Of a stretch of 64,000 nt of DNA, positions 50,045 through 60,406 are shown piece by piece. Under the pieces are notes generated by a model that was not told where the DNA came from, ran no database searches, and saw only the letters and a list, made by a program, of their open reading frames with translations. Each line of letters starts with the position of its first letter. The stretch's first letter is position 1. The position numbers were made by a program, and so were the translations under genes. Source of the DNA: Lachnospiraceae bacterium Phil5 (GTDB lineage Bacteria; Bacillota; Clostridia; TANB77; CAG-508); NCBI GenBank assembly GCA_002633185.1, contig NWBM01000003.1:162107-226106 (forward strand), read 5' to 3'.

Positions 50045-51931
50045 ATGAGTTATAATGGAGGAAAATTTGATGTAGCAGTAATTGGGGCAGGACATGCAGG
50101 TTGCGAAGCTGCTTTAGCTGCAGCAAGAATGGGAATGAAAACATTATTATTTTCTATTAGTCTTGAAGCTTTAGCAAATATGCCATGTAATCCACATATT
50201 GGTGGAAGCTCAAAAGGACATTTAGTAAAAGAAATTGATTGCCTTGGAGGTGAAATGGGTAAGAATATTGATAAAACATTTATTCAATTACGTATGTTAA
50301 ACACTTCTAAAGGACCTGCTGTGTATTCACTAAGAGCACAAGCTGATAGAAAAATGTATCAAATGGAAATGAAACATACAATTGAAAAACAAGAAAATCT
50401 ATATTTAAAACAAGCTGAAATAGTTGATATTAAAGTAGAAGATGGAAAAGTAAAAGCAATAGAAACAAACGTTGGAGCTATATATGATGTAGATTCTATA
50501 ATTGTTGCAACAGGAACATATTTAAAAGGAAAAATACATATTGGTGAAGTTTCTTTTGAAAGTGGGCCAGATGGAGTATTCCCATCAGTTAAATTATCAG
50601 ATTGTTTAAAGAATTTGGGAATTGAAATATTTAGATTTAAAACAGGTACACCAGCTAGAATTAATAGAAGAACAGTAGATTTTTCTAAGATGGAAATTCA
50701 AGAGGGAGATGATAAATTGTTACCATTTTCTTTTGAAGATAAAATAGATCAAAACACTGAACAATTGCCATGTTATTTAACTTATACAAACAGTAAAACA
50801 CATGAAATAATAAGAAAAAATCTACATAGATCTCCACTTTATTCTGGAAGAATAGAGGGTACAGGGCCAAGATATTGTCCATCAATTGAAGATAAAGTAG
50901 TAAGATTTGCTGATAAAGAAAGACATCAAATATTTATTGAACCAATGGGAAGAAATACTGATGAAATGTATGTTCAAGGTATGAGTTCCTCTTTACCAGA
51001 AGATGTACAAATTGAAATGTATAGATCTATTGCAGGCTTAGAGCATGTAGAGTTTACACGTCCTGCATATGCTATTGAATATGATTGCATTAATCCTGAA
51101 GAATTAAAGTTAAGTCTTGAGCATAAAACAATTGAAAATCTATTTTTTGCTGGTCAAATTAATGGTACATCTGGATATGAAGAAGCAGCCTCACAAGGCT
51201 TAATTGCAGGAATTAATGCTGCTCTTAAACTTAAAGGAAAAGATCCAGTCATATTAGATAGATCACAAGCATATATTGGTGTTTTAATTGATGATATTGT
51301 TACAAAAGGAACCAATGAACCATACAGAATGATGACTTCTAGAGCTGAGTACAGGCTTTTATTAAGACAAGACAATACTGATTTAAGATTGACTGATATT
51401 GGACACGAAATTGGTTTGATTTCTGATGAAAGATATAAGAATTTTTGTCAAAAAAGAGAAGATATTGCAAAAGAAATTGAGCGTTTAAAAACTACTACAA
51501 TTAAACCAAGTGATAAGCTAAATGAAATACTGAAAAACAACGATTCTTCTACAGTATCAGGTGGTATCAAGCTTGTGGACTTGCTAAAAAGAACTGAATT
51601 AAACTATGAAAAATTAAAAGAAATTGATGTAAATAGACCAGAATTATCAGATGAAGTAATAGAAGAAGTTCAAATTCAAGTTAAATATGAAGGATATATA
51701 AAATTACAAGAAGCTCAAGTAGAGAAATTTAAAAAATTGGAAAATAAAAAGATACCACAAGATATAGTATATTCTGCAATTAAAGGATTACGCCTAGAGG
51801 CAAGACAAAAACTTGATAAGATTAAGCCATTATCAATAGGACAAGCATCAAGAATATCAGGCGTTTCACCTGCAGATGTAAATGTTTTATTAATATATAT
51901 TGAACAAAATCGTAGCAAAAGTGAGGAATAA
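50045..51931 (+). CDS. mnmG: tRNA uridine-5-carboxymethylaminomethyl modification enzyme MnmG
   Basis: A 628-residue FAD-dependent partner of MnmE. The N-terminal dinucleotide fold is '[20 protein letters not shown]'. '[21 protein letters not shown]', '[17 protein letters not shown]' and '[20 protein letters not shown]' are family signatures. The C-terminal helical domain, ending '[20 protein letters not shown]', binds MnmE and tRNA. AAGGAG precedes the ATG. rsmG starts four bases after the stop, so the two are probably coupled. Confidence 0.97.
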   Translation: MSYNGGKFDVAVIGAGHAGCEAALAAARMGMKTLLFSISLEALANMPCNPHIGGSSKGHLVKEIDCLGGEMGKNIDKTFIQLRMLNTSKGPAVYSLRAQADRKMYQMEMKHTIEKQENLYLKQAEIVDIKVEDGKVKAIETNVGAIYDVDSIIVATGTYLKGKIHIGEVSFESGPDGVFPSVKLSDCLKNLGIEIFRFKTGTPARINRRTVDFSKMEIQEGDDKLLPFSFEDKIDQNTEQLPCYLTYTNSKTHEIIRKNLHRSPLYSGRIEGTGPRYCPSIEDKVVRFADKERHQIFIEPMGRNTDEMYVQGMSSSLPEDVQIEMYRSIAGLEHVEFTRPAYAIEYDCINPEELKLSLEHKTIENLFFAGQINGTSGYEEAASQGLIAGINAALKLKGKDPVILDRSQAYIGVLIDDIVTKGTNEPYRMMTSRAEYRLLLRQDNTDLRLTDIGHEIGLISDERYKNFCQKREDIAKEIERLKTTTIKPSDKLNEILKNNDSSTVSGGIKLVDLLKRTELNYEKLKEIDVNRPELSDEVIEEVQIQVKYEGYIKLQEAQVEKFKKLENKKIPQDIVYSAIKGLRLEARQKLDKIKPLSIGQASRISGVSPADVNVLLIYIEQNRSKSEE

Positions 51932-51934
51932 TAT

Positions 51935-52657
51935 ATGGAATTAAATGAATTTTCAGCTAAATTTAAAGATTTGGTTAAAACGTACCAATTAGATATATCA
52001 GATAAAGAAGCATTACAGTTTTTTAAATATATGAATTTGCTATTAGACTGGAACAATAAAATTAATTTAACTGCAATTACCGAACCAAATGAGGTAATTT
52101 TAAAGCATTTTGTTGATTCTTTAACTATAAATAAGTATATAAAAGAAAATTCTAAAATCGTTGACGTAGGCACAGGAGCTGGTTTTCCGGGCCTTCCTGT
52201 CGCAATTTTAAGAGACGATGTTAGGGTTTTATTAGAAGATTCTTTAAATAAAAGGATATTGTTTTTGGATAATGTGTGTGATGAATTAGAATTAAATAAT
52301 GTTAAAACAAGGCATGGAAGAGCTGAAGAAGTAGCACAAGATAAAGAATATAGAGAACAATTTGATTATGCTACTTCTAGAGCTGTTGCGTCTTTGAATA
52401 TTTTATTGGAATATATGTTACCTTTTGTAAAAGTTGGGGGATATTGTATATGTATGAAAGGTTCAAATATTTCAGATGAAATCAAGGCTTCTAAAAAGGC
52501 ATTAGAAGTCTTAGGTGGCGTTATTGAAAAAATAGATGAATTTCAATTGCCTAATTCAGATATAACTAGAAATATCATTCTAATTAAAAAGATAAAAAAC
52601 ACTCCAAACAAATTTCCAAGAAAAGCGGGTACTCCATCCAAGGATCCAATACAATAA
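51935..52657 (+). CDS. rsmG: 16S rRNA (guanine-527 N7)-methyltransferase RsmG
   Basis: A 240-residue SAM-dependent enzyme that methylates G527 of 16S rRNA. 'KIVDVGTGAGFPGLPVAIL' is the SAM-binding motif, preceded by 'WNNKINLTAITEPNEVILKHFVDSL'. 'DYATSRAVASLNILLEYMLPFVKVGG' is conserved. The basic C-terminus 'KFPRKAGTPSKDPI' is typical of the Clostridia. It lies downstream of mnmG in the standard order. The following 258 bp up to the parA promoter are very AT-rich, and I see no gene there. Confidence 0.96.
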   Translation: MELNEFSAKFKDLVKTYQLDISDKEALQFFKYMNLLLDWNNKINLTAITEPNEVILKHFVDSLTINKYIKENSKIVDVGTGAGFPGLPVAILRDDVRVLLEDSLNKRILFLDNVCDELELNNVKTRHGRAEEVAQDKEYREQFDYATSRAVASLNILLEYMLPFVKVGGYCICMKGSNISDEIKASKKALEVLGGVIEKIDEFQLPNSDITRNIILIKKIKNTPNKFPRKAGTPSKDPIQ

Positions 52658-52866
52658 AAAGTAAAAAAATCCATACATAAAAAAATCTTCTTGTCAAGTA
52701 TTTTCAAGTATTTTTTAAAAATGTTTCGTAAAGAACTTTTTGAAAAACATTTTTAAAAAACATTCCAAAAACATATTGACAAAAAATATGATTTGTGTAT
52801 AGAAAAAATATTTAAAAAAATATCGAAAAAAATATAAAAATTTTCCATAATATGTAAATAAGTTTA

Positions 52867-52895
52867 TTGACATCCAATCAAAAATTTTATATTAT
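52867..52895 (+). promoter_or_regulatory. Promoter of parAB
   Basis: TTGACA (52867-52872), a 17-nt spacer, then TATTAT (52890-52895), about 37 nt before the parA start. Confidence 0.55.
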
Positions 52896-52931
52896 ATTGT
52901 ATATAATAAACAAAGGATGGAGGTAAAAAAA

Positions 52932-53714
52932 GTGGGAAAAGTAATATCAGTAGCAAACCAAAAAGGTGGGGTTGGAAAGACTACAACAGCCGTTAATTTA
53001 AGCGCATCTCTAGCTAAAAAGAATAAACGTGTTTTATTAATAGATACAGATCCTCAAGGGAATGCAACAAGTGGTGTAGGTGTTGATAAATCAGTTCAAT
53101 ATTCAGTATATGATGTACTTGTTGAAGGCGTTGAAATTGAAAATACTATACAAAAAGCTGAAATGAAGAATTTGGATGTTTGTCCATCTAACATAAATCT
53201 TGCAGGTGCAGAGGTTCAATTAGTTTCTGTAAATGAAAGAGAATATAGACTAAAAGAAAAAATAGATAAAATAAAGGATCAATATGATTACATTATAATT
53301 GATTGTCCACCATCACTAGGAATTGTAACATTAAATGCGTTTACAGCTTCAGATAGTGTTTTAATACCAATTCAATGTGAATATTATGCATTGGAGGGAT
53401 TAGGACAACTTATTAATACAATTAATTTGGTAAAAAAGAGAATGAATAAGACCTTATCAATTGAAGGCGCATTATTAACTATGTATGATGCAAGAACAAA
53501 CTTATCAAATCAAGTTGTAAAGGAAGTTAAAAATTATTTTGGAGATAAAGTTTATAAAACAGTTATCCCAAGGAACGTTAAATTAAGCGAAGCACCAAGC
53601 TATGGAATGCCTATTTGTATGTATGATACAAGATCAAAAGGTGCAAAATGTTACGAAAAATTTGCCAAAGAATTATTAAAAATTAATGAAGGCAAAGCAA
53701 GACATATGAGATAG
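52932..53714 (+). CDS. parA: Chromosome partitioning ATPase ParA (Soj)
   Basis: A 260-residue Walker-type ATPase that moves ParB-bound origins and regulates DnaA in Firmicutes. I chose the GTG at 52932, giving 'MGKVISVANQKGGVGKTTTA'; the ATG at 52917 overlaps the ribosome site GGATGGAGG, which is eight bases before the GTG. The deviant Walker A is 'KGGVGKTT'. 'LLIDTDPQGNATSGVG' and 'YIIIDCPPSLGIVTLNA' are Walker A' and B. parB follows after 15 bp. Confidence 0.95.
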   Translation: MGKVISVANQKGGVGKTTTAVNLSASLAKKNKRVLLIDTDPQGNATSGVGVDKSVQYSVYDVLVEGVEIENTIQKAEMKNLDVCPSNINLAGAEVQLVSVNEREYRLKEKIDKIKDQYDYIIIDCPPSLGIVTLNAFTASDSVLIPIQCEYYALEGLGQLINTINLVKKRMNKTLSIEGALLTMYDARTNLSNQVVKEVKNYFGDKVYKTVIPRNVKLSEAPSYGMPICMYDTRSKGAKCYEKFAKELLKINEGKARHMR

Positions 53715-53729
53715 AAAAGGAGGATAATT

Positions 53730-54596
53730 ATGGCTAAAATGACAGGTTTAGGAAAGGGTTTAGGAGCTTTATTTAATGATAATAATATATTAGATAACGA
53801 CAACCAGGTTGACATAAAAGAAGGAGAAGAAATAGTACATAAATTAAAAGTAATAGATATAGAGCCAAACATAAATCAACCAAGAAGAAATTTTAATGAT
53901 GAAAGTATTGATGAATTAGCGGAATCTATTAAAAGATATGGCGTAATTCAACCAATTATTGTTACAAAGAAAGACAAATACTATGAAATAGTAGCAGGAG
54001 AAAGAAGATGGAGAGCATCTAAAAAAGCCGGTTTAGATGAAATTCCTTGTATTGTTAGAGATGATACAGAAAGAAAAAATAAAGAAATTGCATTAATAGA
54101 AAACATTCAAAGAGAGGACTTAAATCCAATTGAAAAAGCAAGAGGATTTAGAGAATTAATAGATGAATATAATTTAACACAACAACAACTATCAGAAACA
54201 TTGGGGATAGGAAGAAGCTCAATTGCAAATACATTAAGATTATTAAATCTAGATCCACGTGTTATGGACTTAACAATTCAAGGTCAATTAACAGAAACAC
54301 ATGCACGTGCATTATTAGGATATGATAATCCCGATGAACAATACCAAGCGGCATTAAATGTTATTAAAAGAGGCCAAAATACAAAAGAGGTTGAAAAACA
54401 AGTAAATCCGCGTAAAAACTCAAAGCCAAGAGATCCAAAACGTGATGCAATAATATCAGATTTAGAAAATACATTCCAAGGATATTTTGGTACAAAAGTA
54501 AGATTAGAAGCAGGGAAGAGAAGTGGAAAAATAATTATTCAATACTCATCAAATGAAGATTTAGAAAGAATAATGGATTTAGTAAAAAATAGTTAA
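53730..54596 (+). CDS. parB: Chromosome partitioning protein ParB (Spo0J)
   Basis: A 288-residue parS-binding CTPase. 'GLGKGLGALF' is the family N-terminus. 'RYGVIQPIIVTKK' and 'VAGERRWRASKKAGLDEIPC' form the nucleotide-binding domain with the GERR box. 'ALIENIQREDLNPIEKARGF' and the helix-turn-helix 'QLSETLGIGRSSIANTLRLL' bind parS. The C-terminal dimerisation domain ends 'IIIQYSSNEDLERIMDLV'. AAGGAGG precedes the ATG. No parS site was found by eye in the window. Confidence 0.95.
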   Translation: MAKMTGLGKGLGALFNDNNILDNDNQVDIKEGEEIVHKLKVIDIEPNINQPRRNFNDESIDELAESIKRYGVIQPIIVTKKDKYYEIVAGERRWRASKKAGLDEIPCIVRDDTERKNKEIALIENIQREDLNPIEKARGFRELIDEYNLTQQQLSETLGIGRSSIANTLRLLNLDPRVMDLTIQGQLTETHARALLGYDNPDEQYQAALNVIKRGQNTKEVEKQVNPRKNSKPRDPKRDAIISDLENTFQGYFGTKVRLEAGKRSGKIIIQYSSNEDLERIMDLVKNS

Positions 54597-54645
54597 TTAA
54601 AAGTGTTAAACTGTAGTAAAATTAATAAAAAATCAATATTTTCTA

Positions 54646-54675
54646 TTGACAAAGACTGAAGAAATGTGCTAATAT
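54646..54675 (+). promoter_or_regulatory. Promoter of the tRNA-Ser genes
   Basis: TTGACA (54646-54651), an 18-nt spacer, then TAATAT (54670-54675), about 21 nt before the first tRNA. Confidence 0.65.
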
Positions 54676-54695
54676 ATATTTGTTGCTAAACAAAC

Positions 54696-54787
<92 letters not shown>

Positions 54788-54801
54788 AACTTGCAAAAGA
54801 A

Positions 54802-54849
54802 AAAAGATAAATGTGCATGCAAGTTTGTACATTTATCTTTTATTTTTTT
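54802..54849 (+). terminator. Terminator after tRNA-Ser(UGA)
   Basis: AAAAGATAAATGT and ACATTTATCTTTT form the stem, followed by TATTTTTTT. The loop's TGCAAGTTT could instead pair with AAACTTGCA just upstream (54787-54795). Confidence 0.8.
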
Positions 54850-54880
54850 ACAAATATTAAAAATTAAATTCAGCTAAAAT

Positions 54881-54972
54881 GGAGGATTACCCAAGTGGCT
54901 GAAGGGGACAGTTTGCTAAACTGTTAGGGTTCGTTAAGGGCCGCGAGGGTTCAAATCCCTCATCCTCCGCCA
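54881..54972 (+). tRNA. tRNA-Ser (anticodon GCU)
   Basis: Acceptor GGAGGAT pairs with ATCCTCC; G discriminator and encoded CCA. The anticodon region TTTGCTAAA gives GCT. The long variable arm identifies tRNA-Ser. Confidence 0.95.
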
Positions 54973-54973
54973 A

Positions 54974-55007
54974 AAAAAATTGCAATTTTTTAATTGCAAT
55001 TTTTTTA
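54974..55007. terminator. Bidirectional terminator between tRNA-Ser(GCU) and the activase gene
   Basis: AAAAAATTGCAA and TTGCAATTTTTT form a symmetrical hairpin flanked by A- and T-runs, serving both convergent units. Confidence 0.85.
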
Positions 55008-55040
55008 TTAAAATAATATTTTATATATTTATTAAATTAT

Positions 55041-58000
55041 TTAATTATTTTTGAAATTATTATCCAAAGTATTTTTCAAATTATCTTTAGCAACAGTCAT
55101 CATCAATTTAATTCTGTTAGTTTGATTTGTTTCACTAGCTCCAGGGTCATAATCAATTGGAGTAATATTTGCATTAGGATATTTTGAACGAATAGTTTTA
55201 ATTACACCTTTACCTACAACATGATTTGGTAAACAAGCAAATGGCTGAACACAAACAATATTAGGTATTCCATGTTCAATATATTCAATCATTTCTGCAG
55301 TTAAAAACCATCCTTCTCCAGTTTGATTTCCAATTGATAAAATATCTTTTACTTTATCTTCTAACTTCCATATATTACATGGAAGTAAATATCCTTTTTT
55401 AGATTTATTTAAAGCAATTATTTCATCTTTTTCAATAATATCAATTAATTTAATAGCTGTTTTAAAAATGTTTGCTTTTAAATTTCCGGTTTTAATTAAT
55501 TTATTAAATGTAATTTTATGAGTACAAATAAATTTTAAAAATCCCATAAAATCAGGTAAAATTACTTCTGCACCTTCTTTTTCTAATTTATCAATAATAT
55601 AATTATTACCAAAAGGATGATATTTAATTAATACTTCACCAACAATTCCTACTTTAGGTTTAGGGATAGATGTATCAATTTCAATTTTTTCAAAATCTTC
55701 AACCATATCATAAATACTCTTTTTAAATTCTTTCATTGATGATTTTTCAATTAATTTTTGACATTTTTCCATCCAATTAGCAAATACTTCATCTGTTTCT
55801 CCATAATTAACTTCATAAGCTCTATTTTTTGAGGCTAATTTTTGAAGTAAATCAGCATATACACATACCTTTAAAAGTCTTTCAATTAAATGAAGAGTTA
55901 TTTTAAATCCTGGCATTTTTTCCATACCAACAACATTAAATGAAAGAACTGGAACATTAGGGAAACCAGCATCTTTAAGAGCTTTTCTAATAAATCCAAT
56001 ATAATTTGTTGCCCTACATCCTCCACCAGTTTGAGAGATAATTAATGCTGTTTTATTTACATCATATTTACCAGATTCAAGTGCTTCAATCATTTGACCT
56101 GCAACTAAGATAGAGGGATAACACGCATCATTATTGACATATTTTAAGCCTGTTTCAACAGTATTGCTTGTACATTCACGTAACACCTCAAAATTATATC
56201 CAGAAGCTTTTACGGCTGTCTCGATTAATTCAAAATGTACAGGTGCCATCATTGGACACAAAATTGTATACTTATCTTTCATTTCTTTAGTAAATATTTT
56301 TCTCTTAACACTATAATCTCCATCGCCTTTTTCAAGTTTCGCAGCTAATCTTTTATTCATACTAGCAAGTAATGAACGAATACGGATTCTTACGGCTCCA
56401 AGGTTATTTACCTCATCAATTTTAATAAGAGTATACATTTTTCCATAGCTAGATAAAATTTCTTCAACTTGATCTGTTGTAACAGCATCAACACCGCATC
56501 CAAAAGAATTAAGTTGAACAAGTTCGAGATTATCTGTTCTGCCAACAAAATCAGCGGCATTATATAATCTAGAATGATAAGTCCATTGATCAACAACTCG
56601 TAAAGGTTTTCTATTTGTTGTAAGATGACAAACACTATCTTCTGTTAATACAGCAAGCCCTAGACTTGTAATTAATGTATCTATACCATGATTAATTTCT
56701 GGATCCATATGATATGGTCTTCCTGCTAAAACTATTCCATTAATATTATTATTTTTTAAATATTCTAGAGTTTCTTCGCCTTTTTTTCTAATATCATTCT
56801 TATAATTTTGATACTCTTTTTCAGCTTCCTTAGCTGCATATATTAATTCTTTTTTAGTAAAATTATATTGACTAAATTCAGGTAAATCTAATATTGTTGC
56901 AGCTAATTTTTTAGCATCAAATGGAAGAAAAGGATTTAAAAAATTAATACTTTTTTCGGTCAAATCTTCAACATTATTTTTTAAAACTTCAGGATAAGAA
57001 GTAACTATAGGGCAGTTATAGTGATTATTTGAATCTTTATATTCCTTTCTAGAATACGGAATACATGGATAAAATATTGTTTTAATTCCGGAATTAATTA
57101 AACTAATAATATGTCCGTGTGAAAGTTTTGCAGGGTAACATACAGATTCAGATGGCATTGATTCAATACCCTTTTCATATGTTTTTCTATTACTTTTTTC
57201 AGAAATAATTACTCTGAAACCTAGGTTTGTTAAAAAAGTAAACCAAAAAGGATAATCTTCATACATGTTTAAAACCCTAGGGATTCCTATTGTTCCTCTC
57301 TTTGCATCTAAAGCCTGTAAAGGTTCATAATTAAAAGTTCTGTTATATTTATATTTAACTAAATTAGGTAATTCGGTTTTATTGTTTATTATTCCTTCAC
57401 CTTTTTCACATCTATTTCCAGTAATACATTTACTTCCATCATTGAATTTATTTATAGTTAATAAACAATGATTTTCGCAACGTCCGCAACGAACATGAGA
57501 TGTTTCTATTTTTAAATTATCTAATTCATTTAATTTTAATATTTTAGAATGATATTCCATATCCATGTTTGATTCATATTGTTGTTTAGCAAGAAGGGCA
57601 ATTCCATATGCACCCATTAATCCGGAAATATCTGGGCGAATTACATGTTTTTCAACAATTAATTCAAAAGCTCTTAAAACTGCATCATTATAGAATGTTC
57701 CACCTTGAACAACAATATTATCGCCTAATGAATTCATATCTCTAATTTTCATTACTTTTTGAATTGCATTTTTAATTACGGAATAAGAAAGTCCTGCAGA
57801 AATATCACCTACAGTATAACCTTCTTTTTGTGCTTGTTTTATTTTTGAGTTCATAAAAACAGTACATCTCGAACCTAAATCAACTGGATTTCTGGCTTCA
57901 ATAGCAGAATTTACGAATTCATTTATTGAAAGATTTAGGCTTTTAGCAAATGTTTCGATAAATGATCCACAACCAGAAGAACAAGCTTCATTTAACAAAA

Positions 58001-59315
58001 TATTGTCTATTGTTCCGTTTTTTATTTTTATATATTTCATGTCTTGTCCGCCAATATCAACAATACTTGTTACATTTGGCATAAACTCTTTAGCAGCAGT
58101 ATAATGTGCTATTGTTTCAATTTCATTTAAATCTATATTTAAACCTGTTTGAATTAATTTTTCACCATAACCTGTAACACCTGAATAGCGTATTACTGCA
58201 GTGTTAGGTAATTCTGAGTATAATTTTTTTAACATATTTATTACACTGTTTAAAGGATTACCTTCATTGCTTCCGTATAGTGAATATAATAATTTTCCGT
58301 TTTTATCAATTAAAACTAATTTTGTTGTTGTTGAACCAGCATCTATTCCAATATAACAATCTCCAGAATAAGTAGACAAATCTTCTTTATCTACAGTATT
58401 TTTGCTGTGTCTTAATTTAAAATCTTCATATTCTGCATCAATTGCAAATAAAGGGTTTAAAGGCATAGTTGTTTTATCATGCGAGTTTCGTAAAACATCA
58501 ATTTTACTTGCTAATTTTTGTGGTGTAATTTTTGAATATTCTACGGAATCAAGGGCTGCTCCTTTTGCTACGAATAAATGAGCTTGATTTGGAACAATAA
58601 CTTGATCATCTTTTAAATTTAATGTTTCAATAAACCTATTTCTTAATTCTGATAAATAATTTAATGGTCCACCCAAAAATGCAACATTACCTCTAATTGG
58701 CCTTCCGCAAGCTAATCCACTTACTGTTTGATTTACAACTGCCTGAAAAATTGATGCAGCAATATCTTCTTTTTCAGCACCCTCATTTAAAAGTGGTTGA
58801 ATATCAGTTTTTGCAAAAACACCGCATCTTGAAGCAATGGGATAAATTGTTTTATAATTTTTAGCTAATTCATTTAATCCGGCAGTATCTGTATCTAATA
58901 ATGAAGCCATTTGATCTATAAAAGCACCTGTACCACCTGCACAAGTTCCATTCATACGTTGTTCAATAAATTTATCAAAATAAATAATTTTTGCATCTTC
59001 TCCACCAAGTTCAATAACAACATCAGTTGATGGAATATATTTTTCTACAGATCGTTTACACGAAATTACTTCTTGTATAAATGGTAAATCTAAAAAATTA
59101 GCTGCAGACATTGCACCTGAACCTGTTAAAGCAATAGTGTAAACATTGTCTGGATATTTTTTAATCAAATCTTGTAAAACATTACAAATTGTATTTTTTG
59201 TATCTGAAAAGTGACGTTTATAGTCCTCATATAATATATCTAAATTTTCGTCTAAAACAACTATTTTAACAGTTGTTGAACCTACGTCAAGACCTATGTG
59301 TAATAAATTGTTCAT
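55041..59315 (-). CDS. Two-domain acyl-CoA dehydratase activase fused to a DUF2229/HgdA-like region
   Basis: A 1424-residue fusion found in anaerobes. Two ASKHA activase domains of the HgdC/BadF type come first: domain 1 (about 5-270, 'GLDVGSTTVKIVVLD', 'GGEDAKIIYF', 'CAGGTGAFIDQMA') and domain 2 (about 320-585, 'GIDAGSTTTKLVLID', 'GGQDMKYIKI', 'CSSGCGSFIETFA'). Cys residues expected to hold a bridging [4Fe-4S] cluster are present in both. A Cys cluster ('RCGRCENHC') and a long HgdA/B-like region follow ('GIPRVLNMYEDYPFWFTFL', 'CYPAKLSHGHI', 'GRPYHMDPEINHGIDTLI', 'ISQTGGGCRATNYIGFI'). Classical HgdC activates 2-hydroxyacyl-CoA dehydratases; the substrate of this long form is unknown. GGAGG lies 13 nt before the ATG. 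It stands alone. Confidence 0.85.
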   Translation of the reverse strand: MNNLLHIGLDVGSTTVKIVVLDENLDILYEDYKRHFSDTKNTICNVLQDLIKKYPDNVYTIALTGSGAMSAANFLDLPFIQEVISCKRSVEKYIPSTDVVIELGGEDAKIIYFDKFIEQRMNGTCAGGTGAFIDQMASLLDTDTAGLNELAKNYKTIYPIASRCGVFAKTDIQPLLNEGAEKEDIAASIFQAVVNQTVSGLACGRPIRGNVAFLGGPLNYLSELRNRFIETLNLKDDQVIVPNQAHLFVAKGAALDSVEYSKITPQKLASKIDVLRNSHDKTTMPLNPLFAIDAEYEDFKLRHSKNTVDKEDLSTYSGDCYIGIDAGSTTTKLVLIDKNGKLLYSLYGSNEGNPLNSVINMLKKLYSELPNTAVIRYSGVTGYGEKLIQTGLNIDLNEIETIAHYTAAKEFMPNVTSIVDIGGQDMKYIKIKNGTIDNILLNEACSSGCGSFIETFAKSLNLSINEFVNSAIEARNPVDLGSRCTVFMNSKIKQAQKEGYTVGDISAGLSYSVIKNAIQKVMKIRDMNSLGDNIVVQGGTFYNDAVLRAFELIVEKHVIRPDISGLMGAYGIALLAKQQYESNMDMEYHSKILKLNELDNLKIETSHVRCGRCENHCLLTINKFNDGSKCITGNRCEKGEGIINNKTELPNLVKYKYNRTFNYEPLQALDAKRGTIGIPRVLNMYEDYPFWFTFLTNLGFRVIISEKSNRKTYEKGIESMPSESVCYPAKLSHGHIISLINSGIKTIFYPCIPYSRKEYKDSNNHYNCPIVTSYPEVLKNNVEDLTEKSINFLNPFLPFDAKKLAATILDLPEFSQYNFTKKELIYAAKEAEKEYQNYKNDIRKKGEETLEYLKNNNINGIVLAGRPYHMDPEINHGIDTLITSLGLAVLTEDSVCHLTTNRKPLRVVDQWTYHSRLYNAADFVGRTDNLELVQLNSFGCGVDAVTTDQVEEILSSYGKMYTLIKIDEVNNLGAVRIRIRSLLASMNKRLAAKLEKGDGDYSVKRKIFTKEMKDKYTILCPMMAPVHFELIETAVKASGYNFEVLRECTSNTVETGLKYVNNDACYPSILVAGQMIEALESGKYDVNKTALIISQTGGGCRATNYIGFIRKALKDAGFPNVPVLSFNVVGMEKMPGFKITLHLIERLLKVCVYADLLQKLASKNRAYEVNYGETDEVFANWMEKCQKLIEKSSMKEFKKSIYDMVEDFEKIEIDTSIPKPKVGIVGEVLIKYHPFGNNYIIDKLEKEGAEVILPDFMGFLKFICTHKITFNKLIKTGNLKANIFKTAIKLIDIIEKDEIIALNKSKKGYLLPCNIWKLEDKVKDILSIGNQTGEGWFLTAEMIEYIEHGIPNIVCVQPFACLPNHVVGKGVIKTIRSKYPNANITPIDYDPGASETNQTNRIKLMMTVAKDNLKNTLDNNFKNN

Positions 59316-59489
59316 GACTTAAGATGAACCTCCTTAAAATGTATAAATTTCAAACCTTATTGTATCTTTAAATACAGATTTTGTCAAATAATGTCGAACA
59401 TTATTAATAATAAAAAATTAATTAAAAAGTTCTAAATTGGACGTGTTGATAATAAAATAAATTAAGAGAAAAATAAGGAGATTAATAAT

Positions 59490-60059
59490 ATGAAAAAAAT
59501 AAAAATTAATAAAAAAATAATTATTATTTCTGCGGTAATTTTATTGGTAATATTATTAATAATTTTATGGTCATTCATTAATAGTGATGAAGAAGTTATA
59601 AATAATGTACAAGAAATAATTCCGGAAGAAGAAATAACAGATACACAATTAAGAAATACATCTATTTCTTTATATTTTATTAATAAAAATACAGGAGAAA
59701 TTGAAGTAGAAAGCAGAATAATAGATTCTAAAAAATTATTAGAAAATCCATATAAAGAATTATTAAATTTATGGATAAAAGGACCTAATAATGAATTATT
59801 AACAACAGGCTGTTCAAGAGAAATAAATATTAATAATATTGAAATAAATAAAAATTGTGCAATAATAGATTTTAATGAGAAATTCTTAGAAAAAATAAAT
59901 AATGAAAATATAAATGAATTAAAAATTATTTATTGCATTGTTGATACTCTTACTGAATTAACAGAAATTGATTCTGTAAAAATATTAATAAATGGAAAAG
60001 ATAATATTTATTTTGGAAATATTAATTTATCTGAGGAGTATTTTAAATTGGAAGAATAA
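59490..60059 (+). CDS. GerMN-domain membrane-anchored protein
   Basis: A 189-residue protein with a basic N-terminus and one membrane segment (about 10-30), then a short acidic linker and a GerMN domain (about 50-178). The domain shows 'ISLYFINKNTGEIEVESRII', 'LLNLWIKGPN', 'AIIDFNEKFLEKIN', 'IVDTLTELTEIDSVKILING'. GerM-type proteins take part in sporulation and germination. It lacks the second GerMN copy of Bacillus GerM. AAGGAG precedes the ATG. A perfect 40-bp palindrome follows. Confidence 0.82.
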   Translation: MKKIKINKKIIIISAVILLVILLIILWSFINSDEEVINNVQEIIPEEEITDTQLRNTSISLYFINKNTGEIEVESRIIDSKKLLENPYKELLNLWIKGPNNELLTTGCSREININNIEINKNCAIIDFNEKFLEKINNENINELKIIYCIVDTLTELTEIDSVKILINGKDNIYFGNINLSEEYFKLEE

Positions 60060-60100
60060 TATTATTATTTTTTGAAAATTATAACTAAAATAAATAATAA

Positions 60101-60140
60101 AAAATCTTAAAATAATAATATATTATTATTTTAAGATTTT
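60101..60140. terminator. Perfect 40-bp palindrome, bidirectional terminator
   Basis: AAAATCTTAAAATAATAATA is followed directly by its exact reverse complement. It lies between the convergent GerMN gene and small ORF. Confidence 0.75.
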
Positions 60141-60290
60141 ATATAATTTTATATAATTTTTAAATCTATTAAAATCACGTAAAAAAAATTCAACTTCAGA
60201 AAGAGATTTTAATGTATTTTCTTTTTTTTCTGAAAAAGTAAATTTATTTTTTTTGTTTTTTTTACAATTATTATAAATATTTTTATTCAT
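60126..60290 (-). CDS. Small protein of unknown function (54 residues)
   Basis: From the ATG at 60290 (GGAAG about 11 nt upstream), a Lys/Asn-rich N-terminus leads to 'LSEVEFFLRDFNRFKNYIKL'. An ATG at 60308 is also in frame. A -10-like TATAAT on the minus strand near 60355-60360 could drive it divergently from trmN6. The stop lies in the palindrome. It could be a small sporulation-type protein, but I do not recognise it. Confidence 0.4.
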   Translation of the reverse strand: MNKNIYNNCKKNKKNKFTFSEKKENTLKSLSEVEFFLRDFNRFKNYIKLYKILK

Positions 60291-60406
60291 AAATATTTTC
60301 ACTTCCAAATAAAAAATAATAAAATTATTAAATAATCTTTAATTTTTTGCCATTTTATTATATAATATTAAATATTAAAAAAAAAGTTCCATAAGAGGTG
60401 ATTAAA

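Noticed and set aside
52658..54600. parS site near parAB
   Set aside because: No TGTTTCACGTGAAACA-like sequence was found by eye here or elsewhere in the window.
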